A DNA stretch of 64,000 nt, taken from the NCBI GenBank assembly GCA_034336665.1, contig JAPFBE010000003.1:61919352-61983351 (forward strand), in the 5' to 3' direction. The position numbers and the translations under genes were made by a program. Of this stretch, positions 41,770-53,052 are shown one piece after another. The DNA is from Luscinia megarhynchos. Its lineage: Eukaryota > Chordata > Aves > Passeriformes > Turdidae. The notes beneath the pieces are model-generated. The model was not told the origin of the DNA. It did no database searches and worked only from the letters and a program-made list of their open reading frames with translations. The first letter of the stretch is position 1; the number at the start of each line of letters is the position of its first letter.

Positions 41770-42062
41770 ACTGCTGGAGAATGCTGTAGTAATTGAACCA
41801 ATAGCACATGTCTGTGGGGGAAAGAGGCTGAAGCTTATAATCTTTGTTTTGATGCATGTATGGCCATGCCCTGGAAGTTCATTGATTGGTTATTTATTGG
41901 TTATTTCAGCACATGGCAGTAATCCAATGTGCCAGCAGACAATTGTAGCAGCGTTGTTAATGAAGCTGGTGCCAATTTATGAAACCTCTGCATTAATCTG
42001 ATGCCTGTAACATAGCTAGGTTTTCAAACAGCAGAAGCCTTAAATTACAGTATAAGTGAATG
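41770..42062. other. AT-rich candidate regulatory block with repeated CCAAT motifs
   Basis: One plus-strand CCAAT site lies near 41798 ('gaaccaatagcac'). Two minus-strand sites lie inside an exact 11-base tandem duplication of 'attggttattt' at 41885-41906. Paired NF-Y-type spacing plus nearby TAAT cores suggests a regulatory element. The inference rests on motifs only. Confidence 0.22.
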
Positions 42063-42172
42063 AATCTTATTCTATTTATTTTTTTCTGATATTATGTGAA
42101 GTGAGGTTGTGCAATTAGTCAATTAAAGGAAAACATGGTAAGAATATATACATAAGTGAATCTTGCTGTATT
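42063..42172. other. Noncoding spacer
   Basis: AT-rich sequence between the motif block and the CR1 3' end. Nothing recognised. Confidence 0.4.
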
Positions 42173-42303
42173 GTCATAAAATGATTTGGGCTAGGAGGGA
42201 CACTAAAAATCACTTAGTTCCAACCCCACTGCCATGGGGAGGGACACCTTCCCAAGGGCTCAAAGCCCCATCCAGACTGGCCTATGGTCCTTCATTCTAG
42301 GTC
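42173..42303 (-). repeat. CR1 LINE 3'-end fragment
   Basis: Read on the plus strand this begins with a worn reverse-complement CR1 terminus ('tcataaaatgatttgggc'). It continues through 'ggagggacac', 'gttccaacccc' and 'gccatggggagggacac' to 'aaagccccatcc'. That order is the known CR1 3' region in reverse. Only about 130 bases remain, so the copy is heavily 5'-truncated. Confidence 0.85.
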
Positions 42304-42538
42304 TGAACAAGAACATTTTGCTCCCTCCACTGAACATCTTATTGGGGAGCTTTTTTTCTAGTGAAAAGCCATTTTCATAGTCCAAAGCATTCAGGGTGAT
42401 GAAGCCCAGAAGTTGAGAGTTACTGCTAGTTTCTGTACAGACCAGCCAGCAGTGCTTTGCTGCAATGTGTAAGGGATTACTGAAATTACTTCAGGACAGC
42501 AGTCCAGTGGAAGGTCTTGGAAGAAGAGTTTGGATGAT
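42304..42538. other. Noncoding spacer
   Basis: No further CR1 similarity is visible after about 42303. Nothing else recognised. Confidence 0.4.
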
Positions 42539-42581
42539 AGAGAAGAGAGAGAGAGAGAGAAAAAAAAGAAAAAAAAAAAAG
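42539..42581. repeat. (GA)n plus A-rich simple repeat
   Basis: An uninterrupted purine run starts as GA dinucleotides and ends in A8, G, A12. Confidence 0.9.
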
Positions 42582-42876
42582 TGGTTGAATTCCAGCTAAG
42601 AGAGCATAGAGGATCTGCTTGATGGTCCTCCCTCTGTAATGAAGCAATGCTGGCATTTGTAGAAATTATCCATGTTTATAACTGAGGTAATTGAGATTGT
42701 ATCTATACAATCACTAAAGTTTCACTTTCCTCATCTCCCAAAGTGATCAGAAAACCTGATACTTCCCAAAACTGTCACTGAAGTTGCTGCTGCTGTTAGA
42801 TTACACTGGCTGCATTCTTCAAATAGAAGTGCCCTCACTTTAAATATGACTTTTTAGGGGCTTCCCGAAACGTGAG

Positions 42877-43092
42877 TCATTTCTTCACAGACAGCTTTTC
42901 AAAAATTGTTGCCTCTGTGTCAGCAAATGCCTGTCTTTCTGCTAAATAAGCCAAAGATTCAGTTAACTGTACTAACCGTGCTGAGTAAATCACCCTTTGG
43001 CCCCTGAGTGCAGCAACCTTTCCACTATAGCCGTGAAGTAATTGGTGGAGTAGCACAGGAAAGCTTGCATTCTTGCTGTTTGGCAAAATCAT
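42877..43092 (-). other. Unidentified 71-codon ATG frame in AT-rich block
   Basis: Reading leftward from the ATG at 43090-43092 gives 71 codons with balanced composition: a short polar start, a middle with tyrosine and arginine, and a helical, alanine/leucine/glutamate-rich end. I recognise no family. The surrounding DNA is AT-rich with few repeats and could be a conserved noncoding element that happens to be open. No splice or promoter signal decides the matter. Confidence 0.2.
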
Positions 43093-43140
43093 TAAAAAGT
43101 GTATTATTTCTTAATGAACTTAGGTGAGATGAGTAATTTA

Positions 43141-43572
43141 AATCTGGTAAACATATGAGAGCAGCAGTCAGCTTTTCCTTGGATATTAGAGGAAAACGTT
43201 GCTTTAAAAATTCATCTAAATGTCCTCCTGCATGAACTGAAAAATTGAATCCATCTAAGAAACTATAACAAATAGTTTTTATTCAAGATAATGAGGTGCA
43301 ATTATAACCCAGAGGGGTCCTGGTCAAACTTCCACCAGCAGAAATTAGCACAGAGTTTTTCCATTTACTCTAATGGGATTTGTTGTGCTGCTCAGTGCTG
43401 ATTTGAGAATAAAGGGCAGGCTGGCAACTAAAAATTTCTCTGATTCATTACAACTCCCACTCATTGTGGGAGTGCACACATGATTAATTTCTGCAAAATT
43501 TTATGAAAAACCGAAGAAAAAAATTGTCCGTGGCCTCTTTGATGTGAATGGGGAAATTCACCTGTAGTGATG
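43141..43572. other. Noncoding, with a perfect 8-bp hairpin
   Basis: AT-rich sequence with no gene recognised. At 43453-43473, 'actcccac' and 'gtgggagt' flank a 5-base loop, forming a short perfect inverted repeat about 100 bases left of the CR1 element. Confidence 0.4.
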
Positions 43573-44348
43573 GGTTCAGTCCTGGCTCCTCAGAGCAAGA
43601 GAGATACAGAAATACTGGAGACAATTCAGAAAAAGACCCCAAAAATGTCTAAGAGACTAGAGCACCTCTCCTGTGAGAAGAGGCTGGGAGAGTTGTGAAT
43701 GGGAAGGGAAGGGAAGGGAAGGGAAGGGAAGGGAAGGGAAGGGAAGGGGAAGGGAAGGGAAGGGAAGGGAAGGGAAGGGAAGGGAAGGGAAGGGAAGGGG
43801 AAGGGGAAGGGAAGGGAAGGGGAAGGGAAGGGAAGGGAAGGGAAGGGAAGGGAAGGGGAAGGGAAGGAAGGGGAAGGGAAGGGAAGGGAAGGGAAGGGAA
43901 GGGAAGGGAAGGGAAGGGAAGGGAAGGGAAGGGGAAGGGAAGGGAAGGGAAGGGAAGGGAAGGGAAGGGAAGGGAAGGGAAGGGAAGGGAAGGGAAGGGA
44001 AAGCTCAGAGGAGACCTTATCAGTGTGTATAAATACTTGAAAGGTAAAGAGGACACAGCCAGACTCTTTCATAGTGGTGCCCAGAGACAGCACCAGAGGC
44101 TATGGACCCAAGCTAAAACACAGAAGGTTCTCTCTGAACATCAGAAAACAGGTTTGTTTACTGTGAGGGTGACCAACCACTGGCATAGGTTGTGCAGGCA
44201 GGTTGTGGATTGCCTCTCCTCAGAGATAGTAAGAAGCTGACTGGACATGGTCCTGGCCAGGCTGCTGTGGGTGGCCCTTCTTTACCAGATGGGTCAGACC
44301 AGATGAGCTCCAAAGGTCCCTTCCAACCTCAACCATTCTGTGATTCTG
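43573..44348 (+). repeat. CR1 LINE 3' portion split by a pentanucleotide array
   Basis: The left part (43573-43700) follows the CR1 order: 'cctggctcctcag', 'actagagcacctctcctg', 'gagaagaggctgggagag'. The right part (44003-44348) continues in register with 'agctcagaggagacc', 'gtgtataaatacttgaaag', 'ctgtgagggtgaccaacc' and the terminus 'ttccaacctcaaccattc' followed by 'tgtgattctg'. About 300 bases of GGGAA repeats sit between them where the normal element has only a short purine-rich stretch. Without the array the fragment would be about 475 bases. The copy is diverged, truncated at its 5' end and cannot move. Confidence 0.9.
43701..44002 (+). repeat. (GGGAA)n microsatellite, about 60 copies, inside CR1
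   Basis: This is a nearly continuous head-to-tail array of GGGAA. Several GGGGAA six-base variants and one shortened GGAA unit (near 43866) are spread through it. The plus strand is pure purine. Runs of G3 separated by two bases fit the classical G-quadruplex pattern, and the purine/pyrimidine asymmetry also allows triplex DNA. All long open frames over this interval on both strands are translations of the array and are not genes. Confidence 0.97.
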
Positions 44349-47286
44349 CATGAGTGGAACAGAATTAAGACTGCAGCTGAGAAGAGCACATGTAGCCTCA
44401 ACAAGAGATTGTTCCATTGATTGTGACTTCAAATCACAGTGGGATAGGTAATAAAATATTCAGTGGTGGGGAAGGGTAAGGAAACCTAGCCAAGACTATT
44501 CACAAACTGTTACATTCAGTAAGTGGTTTTTGTTGGTATTGGTGTGGAATAAGTGTAAACTGGGTGAACTTGTGAGTGTCCTGTGAATTAGTCACTGAGG
44601 TTAAAGAAAATTAAAGCTTTCCCTCCTTTTTTTTACTTTCTGAGGAGAAATTATTCCCTTCTATATCTATAAGGTAAATAAAATCCTCATCCTTAGTTTT
44701 TAAAGAAGGCAAGATTAAAAACCTAGGAAACAATCCACTATGAATCGTGAACAGACACACAATTAGTGGCAATTCAAGATCAAGGAAATGAATACCTTTA
44801 TGAAGTTCTCCTCTAAAATAATTAAGTGTTGCTAATTTTTGAGAATTCCATCATATGGTTACTTTAAGGTTAAGACAAACAGATTAAGAAATATGAACTA
44901 GGTTTTAGCAAGCTAAAAGGCTTACCAGACCACTGAGCAGTTACTTTTTAAAAACCTGAAAGCACTGAGAAATTACTGGAATGAGATGAGAAGAACACTA
45001 GCAATCCTCAAAAAGGAGAATATTTTTAGTAATTACCATTTTTTAAAGTACTTTAATCCAAAACTCAACATCTGATAAGGAAAATAATCTTTGAATGTCT
45101 AGAAGACAGTAAAATTATGATCAATAACCTGCACTGTTTTGTCAAGACTAAATGTTGCCAGACAAACCATTTTTATAGCCTAGACTAATTAGTGGAAGAA
45201 GAAAATGAGGTAAATGTTATACTGAAGGTCAGAGTCTCAGCTGGAGAAAGGAAACATAACCATATTGACTTCATCATACTTATTAAAGCAAGCTGAAGAA
45301 CAGCATTTATACTTTAGAACTGCATTTCTCTACATCTAATAAAGTTTTACCCAAAAAATTAAATCAAATTTTTAAAAAACATTTCGCATAACATGAAATC
45401 TGGATAAATGCCCACAAACCAGAGCAATTTGGATTGCCTTTAGGTGTTGCAAAGATTGTTTTCTAAAATGTATCTTAATTACTGGCTTTCTTAATAATCC
45501 AGGTAAGGTCCAAATTTTATTAATGCAGCCTGGTACATACTGTAAACATTTGGAAAAAAAAAGAATAAAAATATATACCAAGTTAGGGAGAAAAGCTGGG
45601 TAATAATACAAATATGACATTTTTAAGGAAAGAAGTTCAAAAATACTGATATTTAGAATGAAGAAGAGACATGACAGCAGTAGTCCATTTTTGCTAAAAG
45701 ATATAAGATATAAAGATATAAGCCCAGTTTTGGTTTGTGTGCATTTTGTCACAAATTCTGTGTCTTCTACATGTGTATTTTTATTTGAATTAAATAAATT
45801 TCCATTCTTTTCCTTATATTGTTATCTACTGAAAGAATTACATAGTGTTGACATTACATAGTTACTGACATATTTATTAATATCCATAACTAGAAGTATA
45901 TTGGTACATAGAATAATAAAGAACAATCTTTTACTACCAGGGAAGATGTAAGATTTAGATGTGAACCATCAAAGAGAAAATGGAAGAGCAGTGACACAAT
46001 ACTGGCCAGCCTGATGAGCCATGATTTTGGTGGAAGTGATGTGGATCTGTTTTTTGTTAACTCCATCTTGAGGATATGCCTCTGCTCTCAGATCAATGTT
46101 GGTCAGAACTTACTCCCCAGGATGAGATTTCCCAGCAATGCACTGCATGAGCACTCAGCCATATCTTGGACATGACTTCAGCCCAAGGTCTGGAGCTCTG
46201 TAGAGGAAAATCCAAGTACAGTCATATCACGTTGAGATGATGCAATCACACAAACTAAATCAGTTTACAGGGCTCCTTAGGATCAGGACAATTTAGTTGT
46301 GTTAGGTTGCTCGAGGTCTGAACAACACTTTGTGCAAGCCCACAAAATTATACAGGTGGAAAGGGTGCAGGCTGTGCCACCTCTGATATTTCAGAGCTTT
46401 CTTGGTTTCTCAGGCAGATGGCATGTTAGATTCCCAGGTGCTCCCACAAAACCAATGCTTTCTGATATACAAAGTGGTTACTTTTCTTGGCAGCGCCAAA
46501 AGGAACATCAGAAGGAGGAATTTCTCTCATTGTGTTGCAGGCATGGCTAAGCATAAACAAAGAAGGAAGGGCCAGCCTCATCTGCCTGCATGTTTGTGAG
46601 AAAATAATCAAATATATTTGCTGCTGGAAGCTCATGTGTCCAGACCTGCATGAAGGTTATGAGCAGTACTACTGTTCATGTGCCTCAGTTTGTAGTGAGA
46701 ATGTGGGGCAATTAGGAAAGTGAAATTTGCTTTTTCTGCAATGTGTGCAACATTTATTTAAAGTGAATTGTTCCAGGGAACATATTTGCCAAGAAACTCT
46801 TTCAGGAGATAATTTAAGGAAAATGAGCACCAAAGAATGGAAATTACGGGATTGAATTCGCTTAATTCAAATGGAAAATGTCTTCATGGTTTTTACCCAG
46901 CAGGTAATGCATATGTTTATTGCATTATAGAAATTACAGAGGTAGTTAAATTATTTCACTATTTTTTGACATTCTGAAGATCTTTCCACTCCTTATGATC
47001 TGAAATTGATACTTTTTCTGCTTATTTTTACAACGTATTTCCAGAGGGTTTTGCCAGAATTTTTATGATATAATTTTAGAAAATTCATGTTTACTAATAA
47101 TCTATTTTCTTCCTGAAAGAAGGGAAAATAATAAAAGCAGCAATGCTCAATTACATTTTAAAAATATTGACATATGCATTTGCCAAAATTTTAATAGGAA
47201 GTGCTGATACTGCTTGAAACATTCCCCTTGTAAAAGTATAGACCATTTTTTCAGCAACATAATGGCACAGGATTTGCTGAGAGCTA
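44349..47286. other. Noncoding, AT-rich, nothing recognised
   Basis: Short open frames only. A minus-strand frame at 45372-45752 gives a hydrophobic translation with no known family. A small 'gatataa' repeat lies near 45700-45722. Confidence 0.4.
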
Positions 47287-47880
47287 TCATAAATCATAGA
47301 ATTGTGGAAAAATTCAGGCTGGATCTCTGGCGGTCCTGTAGTCCAGCCTTCAGCAGAAAGCAAGGCTGGCTTTGAAGTTAGATCAGGTTGCTCAGTCTTG
47401 TCCAGTTGCATTTTGAGTACCTCTAGGGATGGAGATGTCACGATTTCTGTGGGCAATTTGTGCCAGTGCTCAACCACCATCACTGTAAAAATTTTCCTTA
47501 CTTTTGATCAGGGCCCAAATTGGGACACACTATTCTACTATTCCAGATGTATCTTCTCAGGTCCTGAGAAGAGAGGAATAGGCACTTTCCTCAGAATGCT
47601 GCCTTCACAGAGTGTGTGCACAGCTCTCATTCCCACAGTTGGGATCAGCAAGATCCGTATCCACAAAGCACTGTTTTCTCAAAGAAAAAGGGGTCTTTTA
47701 ATCCATGAAGATCCATTCAACTTTTGTTAATCCATGCTGGCTGTTCACAGTTGTTGTCTTTCCTCTCACTTGCAGGGAAATGTCCTGCATAAATATTTGC
47801 TCCTTAATTTTTTCAAGAACCAAGGGAAGAGTGACTATCTTTGAGCTGCCTGGATCCTCTTTGTCACTTATTTTTAAAAA
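47287..47880 (-). repeat. Old CR1 LINE copy, mosaic with internal deletions
   Basis: On the plus strand the 3' terminus appears first ('aatcatagaattgtgg'). It is followed by 'tctagggatggagatgtc', 'tgtgccagtgctcaaccac' and 'actgtaaaaattttcctta'. A jump then leads to a more 5' CR1 block ('attccagatgtatcttctc'). A second jump near 47650-47700 leads to a block with 'ttaatccatgctggctg' and 'tgcctggatcctc', which belongs to the reverse-transcriptase half of CR1. The order is right but segments are missing, so this is an old copy with at least two internal deletions. The open frame across it is not a gene. Confidence 0.75.
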
Positions 47881-50800
47881 TACTTTTTTCTTTTACTGCA
47901 GACTCAAAGAGGCAGTCCTCCCAAGAACATCTCTTCTCCATGGAGACATTTGGGCAGAGGAATCACATATCATGTAAATAATCAAGTCTGTCCTCTCCAA
48001 CCTAAAACTATTCTGTTTCCTTGGGGGAACAGGGGCTTCATGGAGCACAGCTTTTCAGTGTCCCCAGACGCGTCAGTGTTGTCTATTAATCACGAGTCTT
48101 TCCTTTTCCTGATGCAGGCTTCTCTGTCTGTGTGCAAACATGTGCTCAGGTGTAGGCACAGGCTGAGTTTTGGAGTTGTTTACGAGAGCCTAAACACGTC
48201 TGACACCTTTGCACAGGACAAAGACCTTGTTCACAGAAGCAGACTGTGTAAAGACCAAACGTTCCTGCTGGGTCTGCTGATCCATGTCCCAAACATGGCT
48301 ATTCCTCAGCACTTCATGTAAGCTTCAAGTCCAGGCCATGTTTGAAGAAACATCCAGTGAGAAAGACAGAAATTATGAGGGTGATGGGCTCCCACCCACT
48401 GTGAGTGGGTTGGGGTGGAATGGGCAGTTTCTCATTCCTCTACAGTCCAGGGTGATGTGATGGGCTTGCTGTGCTGCGTGGAGTAGAAGAAAAGGTTTAG
48501 GATTAGTCAGGCTTTGCTTGTTCCATGTGCTCACTGCAAAATAAATGCTAAAATAACAACTAACGGGTCTAGTAAAAGAAAACATGTTGTTTGCTTTCTC
48601 AGAGACTCTAGGTGACTTTAGGCAAAATCCGTGGAGAGGGGTTAGCAATCAGGCTATAAAAATGTTACAGCTCCAGCTTTATTCCGTGTTTTTCTGTGGC
48701 TGAACACACTCTCAGAGCCAATCTCAGCCAGCTTGATCCATAAACTATTCAGATAATAAATATTTTATCTTCCCAGGTCAGAATTGCAGCAACTCCTCCT
48801 TTCATCAAACAATCATTCAGAAATGAAGGGCAGTTTCACATGAGAGGGGTGTTTCTGTGCCATGACATCCTGTCTGGGCTCTGGGAACTCCTGTTTCCCG
48901 TGCAAATGAAGGTGGATGAATGCTTGGTCCCAACGCTGCTGACGGCAGGGCTCAGCCTAGCAGCTCCCAACGGAGCCTGAGTAGAAAGTGGCATTACCTC
49001 ATATGTCACTGTGATATTTTAAAAGGTTGCATAATTACTCTGACTGTTGCACTCAGACTGGGTGACAAGACTGAAAACTGAAATGTTCCAGAAAGTGTTT
49101 GGATTTTTTTATCCCCTTTTTTCCCTTTCTTTTCCCCCTTGTAGTCTGGGGGTGCACTGCAGCCTGCATGGTTACACTGGGAAGGAAAGTCAGTGAGGAA
49201 GGGGAGAAATGGGAGATTCCAGAGCCACTCTTTCCACTGTTGCTCAAAGCTCGAAGGAAGGGCATACAGCCAGCTGATTTCCACAGCCATGATGGGCCTC
49301 CCTGATGGTGCCCAGCACATTGCAGGGGGTGTTTTGGCACAAGGCAGCTGTCTCCCAGCTGTGGTGCCACAGAGGAAAAAGACAAGCCTTACCCAAAAGC
49401 ACTGTGCACCTGAGGCAGCTCCCACCAGATGTGTCATCATGAGAGAGGGCAGCAAACCTTACCGTGTTAGGAACCCCTCTGCCTTTTTGAGGCAATGCCT
49501 ACTAATATTTCCCTAAGAAAACACTTTTTGGAGTTAATGATGCCTGTCCTGCAAACTGAGGATTGCAGTCTGTGTTTGGAGGGACACAAGGACCTGGTCC
49601 TACCTGACCTCCACAAGCTTGCTACCAGCCTGGGACATGTAGCAGTCTCACTGAGTGATGCTCCCCAAATAAAGTTACAATGAGGCTGCCCTGTGAAAAG
49701 TAGAATCAGTTCCGTGCCAAGCAGATGTCCTTGACTTTAAAGAAAATAAGGAGAAAAATAAGTTTTTTGTTACTTTCATAATAAGTATTTGCATTCAGCC
49801 TTTAGACTGTGACCTACATTATCTGATCCAGACTAATGCTCTGTTGGTTTTGGGACCTCACAGAACCTTGGTTAAGATGAGCACACACTGAAGCATGTGA
49901 GGATCTACTGAGTGGTCTCAGCTTTTGCACAGAGTTTGTAGAGCAGAGATGAAAAATGAGTTTCAAGAAAGGCATTTCTCACAGGCACACAGAATGCCCT
50001 TTATGTGTGGACTGCACACAGAAAAGAGACCACATTAAAAAGGCAATTAAACCCCTGAAAGTCTTTTTGGCTTCTGACTTCAAAAGAGCTCCCTCACAGA
50101 ATTGTACCTGCAGTAGCTGCCTCCTGATCATATGGTCAGGCATGAGGGAAATTCAGCTGATTTCTCCCTCAGCTATACAATGAAGCATGTTAGAAAACAC
50201 GAAATTGGAAAATTATGTTGGGTTTTTAATCTTTTTATGCCAAACAAGTGGACTCTTTATTTTCCACTCCATCTACTAGAAATGCAGACAGTGATGTATG
50301 AAATTAATTTGGAAGCTACATGTTTGTAAGGTTAAGTTTTTTCCACAGATGGAGTGAACAATTAGGCCTCCTTGGTGCCTTATTCGAAGTAAAAAGACAA
50401 CTGCTCCTGGGATAATTTAGGAAAAAAATCAGACTGTTTTACCCAGACATCTAAATAAAATAGAAATGGGTCAGATGAGTGCAGCAAGGAGGGACTGGGT
50501 AATTAACCAAGTTATAAGTTTGTTACCGATCTGCAAAGTTATTGAAATAAATAACTAAAATGCAATTGTGTTCTACTCTCCCAACACCAGGATTTTTAAT
50601 TTGCCATAGAGAAAAGAGGTTTAAAAAAACCGCCAAACTTTGGGGTAAAAAGTCACGGAAAGTTTGTTGTTTGGAGTTCTGAGATAAAAGCCAAGCAAAT
50701 TAAATCAATAGAGTTGGCAGCAGCTTGTACTTCTCTGATTTGAAAGGAAGCCCTGGTTATTCCTCTGTCCATGTTGCAAGGAGTGTGTGATGTGCTGCTG

Positions 50801-52936
50801 CAGGCAGCTCTGCCAGCTCTGCTCCTGGCCTCACCCTCACCCCCTGGCACTGCTCTCCTCCTTGGAGCATCCTGAGCTCACACTTGGGGTACTGGGAAAA
50901 ACTGAGAGGGCCCAACAGCTGGCTAAGTGACTACTGTCCTCCAAAGGGACACAGGACTTTATTCAAGCCAGTCCTTTTAAGGAAGGACACTTAACTTGCA
51001 GACTCTACAGCACACATCCACAATGATCCAGGAGAGAATAAACACCAACACTTATGGGCAGTGGAGTTTTCTGGAATGTGAGTGCAGCTCCTTGGGCCAC
51101 ATGAAGAAATCAAACCTACATCTTCCATTTTTTAGCTGAGGGTACTAATTTTATGTTGTTGGATGGGAAGTTAACCACCACCAATTTTATTTACATGACC
51201 TTTATTTACATGACCTTGATTGTAAGTACCCAGAAAGTTAAATATTTCAAATGTGAAGGGCTCATGCTCAGAAAGTGTCTAAACAAACTGTTTTTGATAG
51301 ATTAAACACATCCCCCTTCCCCCCCCAACAATTTGTTTTGACAAAACCAGTTTATTGAATTTGTTCAAACTTCAGAGAATGATCAGCCAACCTGAAATGT
51401 GTTTTATGACTAATGATTTACCAAAAGAAATTTACTGTCTTCTTCCCAGGAGGCACATAATTAATTTGGAAGTTTGTGGCAAATTTTCCTTTATTCCTTT
51501 CTCTCCTTTACAGTGGATTTGAGCTTCCTCAGCAGACAGGTGGCTCCCTTTTGCATTGCCTGTGATTTTGCCTTTCAAAGAGGGAGGTTGCTAGCCTCCT
51601 GCTTTGGATGGGATCAGTAGACCATCCTTTTTGCTCTGCCTATGCAGAGAAGGGGGCTGCTGCCAGCACTGGGGGGCTGTGAGTGCAGCCCAAGGGAGAC
51701 TGAAATCATGAGGGCTGCAAGATCAGTGTCCAGTTGGTGTCTTGCCTGACTTTGCACGTTGTGTTTGGGCAGATTTGAAAGCAGGCAAAGGGGATTTGGT
51801 TACCTCTTATTTGCACTATCCTCAAATACTTTAGGCAGCTGACAGAACCAATTTGGATCCATGGCTCCTTGCTGCAGAAATTTTAGGGAATGGGCTGGGA
51901 AAATACAAAGTGAAGTTGCTCAAGACTCAGCCCCTCCTGGTGCTCCTCGAAAACCGCCCAACAGTTTGCTTAAATTAACCCCCTCTGGGTGCCACTGCAA
52001 GCTTTCAGTGTTGTCACTGTGCTGATGTAACTGCAGGAGGGTATTTTTCCAGGAGAGTCTGCAATGAAGAAGAATTCAAGACAGAGCAATAGCGAAAAGT
52101 GTCCTGGGTCTCTTCCCTGACAGCTGAAGTGGAGCCCAGCCCAGGCAAGGGGCTAACAGAGGGAGGATAGCCTAAGCATAACATGGAGCACTGTGGGGTG
52201 CTGGGGAAAACACCATCTCCTGATGTGGTAGCTTTCCCATGTCCCATGTAACACGAGGGCAGGGATCTTGCCAGTCACATGCTGAGCACCATATGTGAGC
52301 CCAGTTACACTCACTCAGAGTCATTCAGCTGCTGATTGCAGAAAGCCTCCCGGGAAAGTGGGTGGTTATCTTTAAAATGATCTTCTTCCAGCAGAGCAAG
52401 GCTTTGGTTCAGTTTTGCTAGTGTGGAACACTCCCATAAATTTGAATCATATCAGGGTTTGATTTTGAGTTTAAATATATGTTGTGAACATTCAAGTCCT
52501 GTGCAAACAAAGACCAGACAGAGGCCAAGACAAGCTGACGCATGAGCAGCCATGTTGTTCCCTCTCTGGTCCAAGAACTGGATTCCTTCACAAAACTGTC
52601 TGTTGCAGTGATAAAAAGATGAATATTTGACAGAGTTAAATAGATAACACCCTCATGCCCTAGTAAAAAAAATAGTGAATTAATGGCTATGAGGAGACTC
52701 TATGACGTGATTGCTTGCAGCAGCAGTGAGTTGGACGTGGTGCCCCAGAGTACACCTTCCAGCTTAATTTTATTGTTTGCTGGTACAGATCCATGAGAAG
52801 GTATTCACTGGGATTTGGGTTACTATTTTGTTTATAGAAAATCTTGCCTACCCCTTGCTATATAATGCACTCAATGTGTTGGAACTGTGCTTGAAAAAAC
52901 AGATCTGGGTCATAGTGTCTCTCTCTTTTCCATCAG
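47881..52936. other. Noncoding, one exact 15-bp tandem duplication
   Basis: No gene or repeat family recognised. At 51186-51215 the unit 'tttatttacatgacc' is duplicated exactly, head to tail. Open frames around 49006-49516 on both strands have no recognisable domain. A C-rich run lies near 51310-51328. Confidence 0.4.
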
Positions 52937-53052
52937 ACCAAATTGTCATGCACTTATTCGAACTGACTGGATTAACAATCCCCCCGAAGTCCATGCAGCT
53001 AGCTGTGGAACAAGCACTACTGAGTGCCTTTGGCTTCCCTGAGACAGCATGA
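52937..53052 (+). other. Candidate 3'-terminal exon, unidentified
   Basis: A strong polypyrimidine tract ending in CAG (52915-52936) resembles a 3' splice site. After two bases of phase, 37 codons stay open to a TGA at 53050-53052. The translation is balanced and helix-prone, with leucine, alanine and glutamate residues. An ATTAAA at 53215-53220 could serve as a polyadenylation signal. I do not recognise the sequence and see no partner exon in the window. The open frame also extends left of the acceptor, so a chance frame is quite possible. Confidence 0.15.

Noticed and set aside
43626..44240. Open frames of 113-181 codons, glycine/lysine/glutamate-rich or proline/serine/phenylalanine-rich
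   Set aside because: These are translations of the GGGAA array and flanking CR1 on either strand, with no independent coding evidence.
47302..47730. 142-codon plus-strand frame
   Set aside because: It runs antisense through a diverged CR1 copy.
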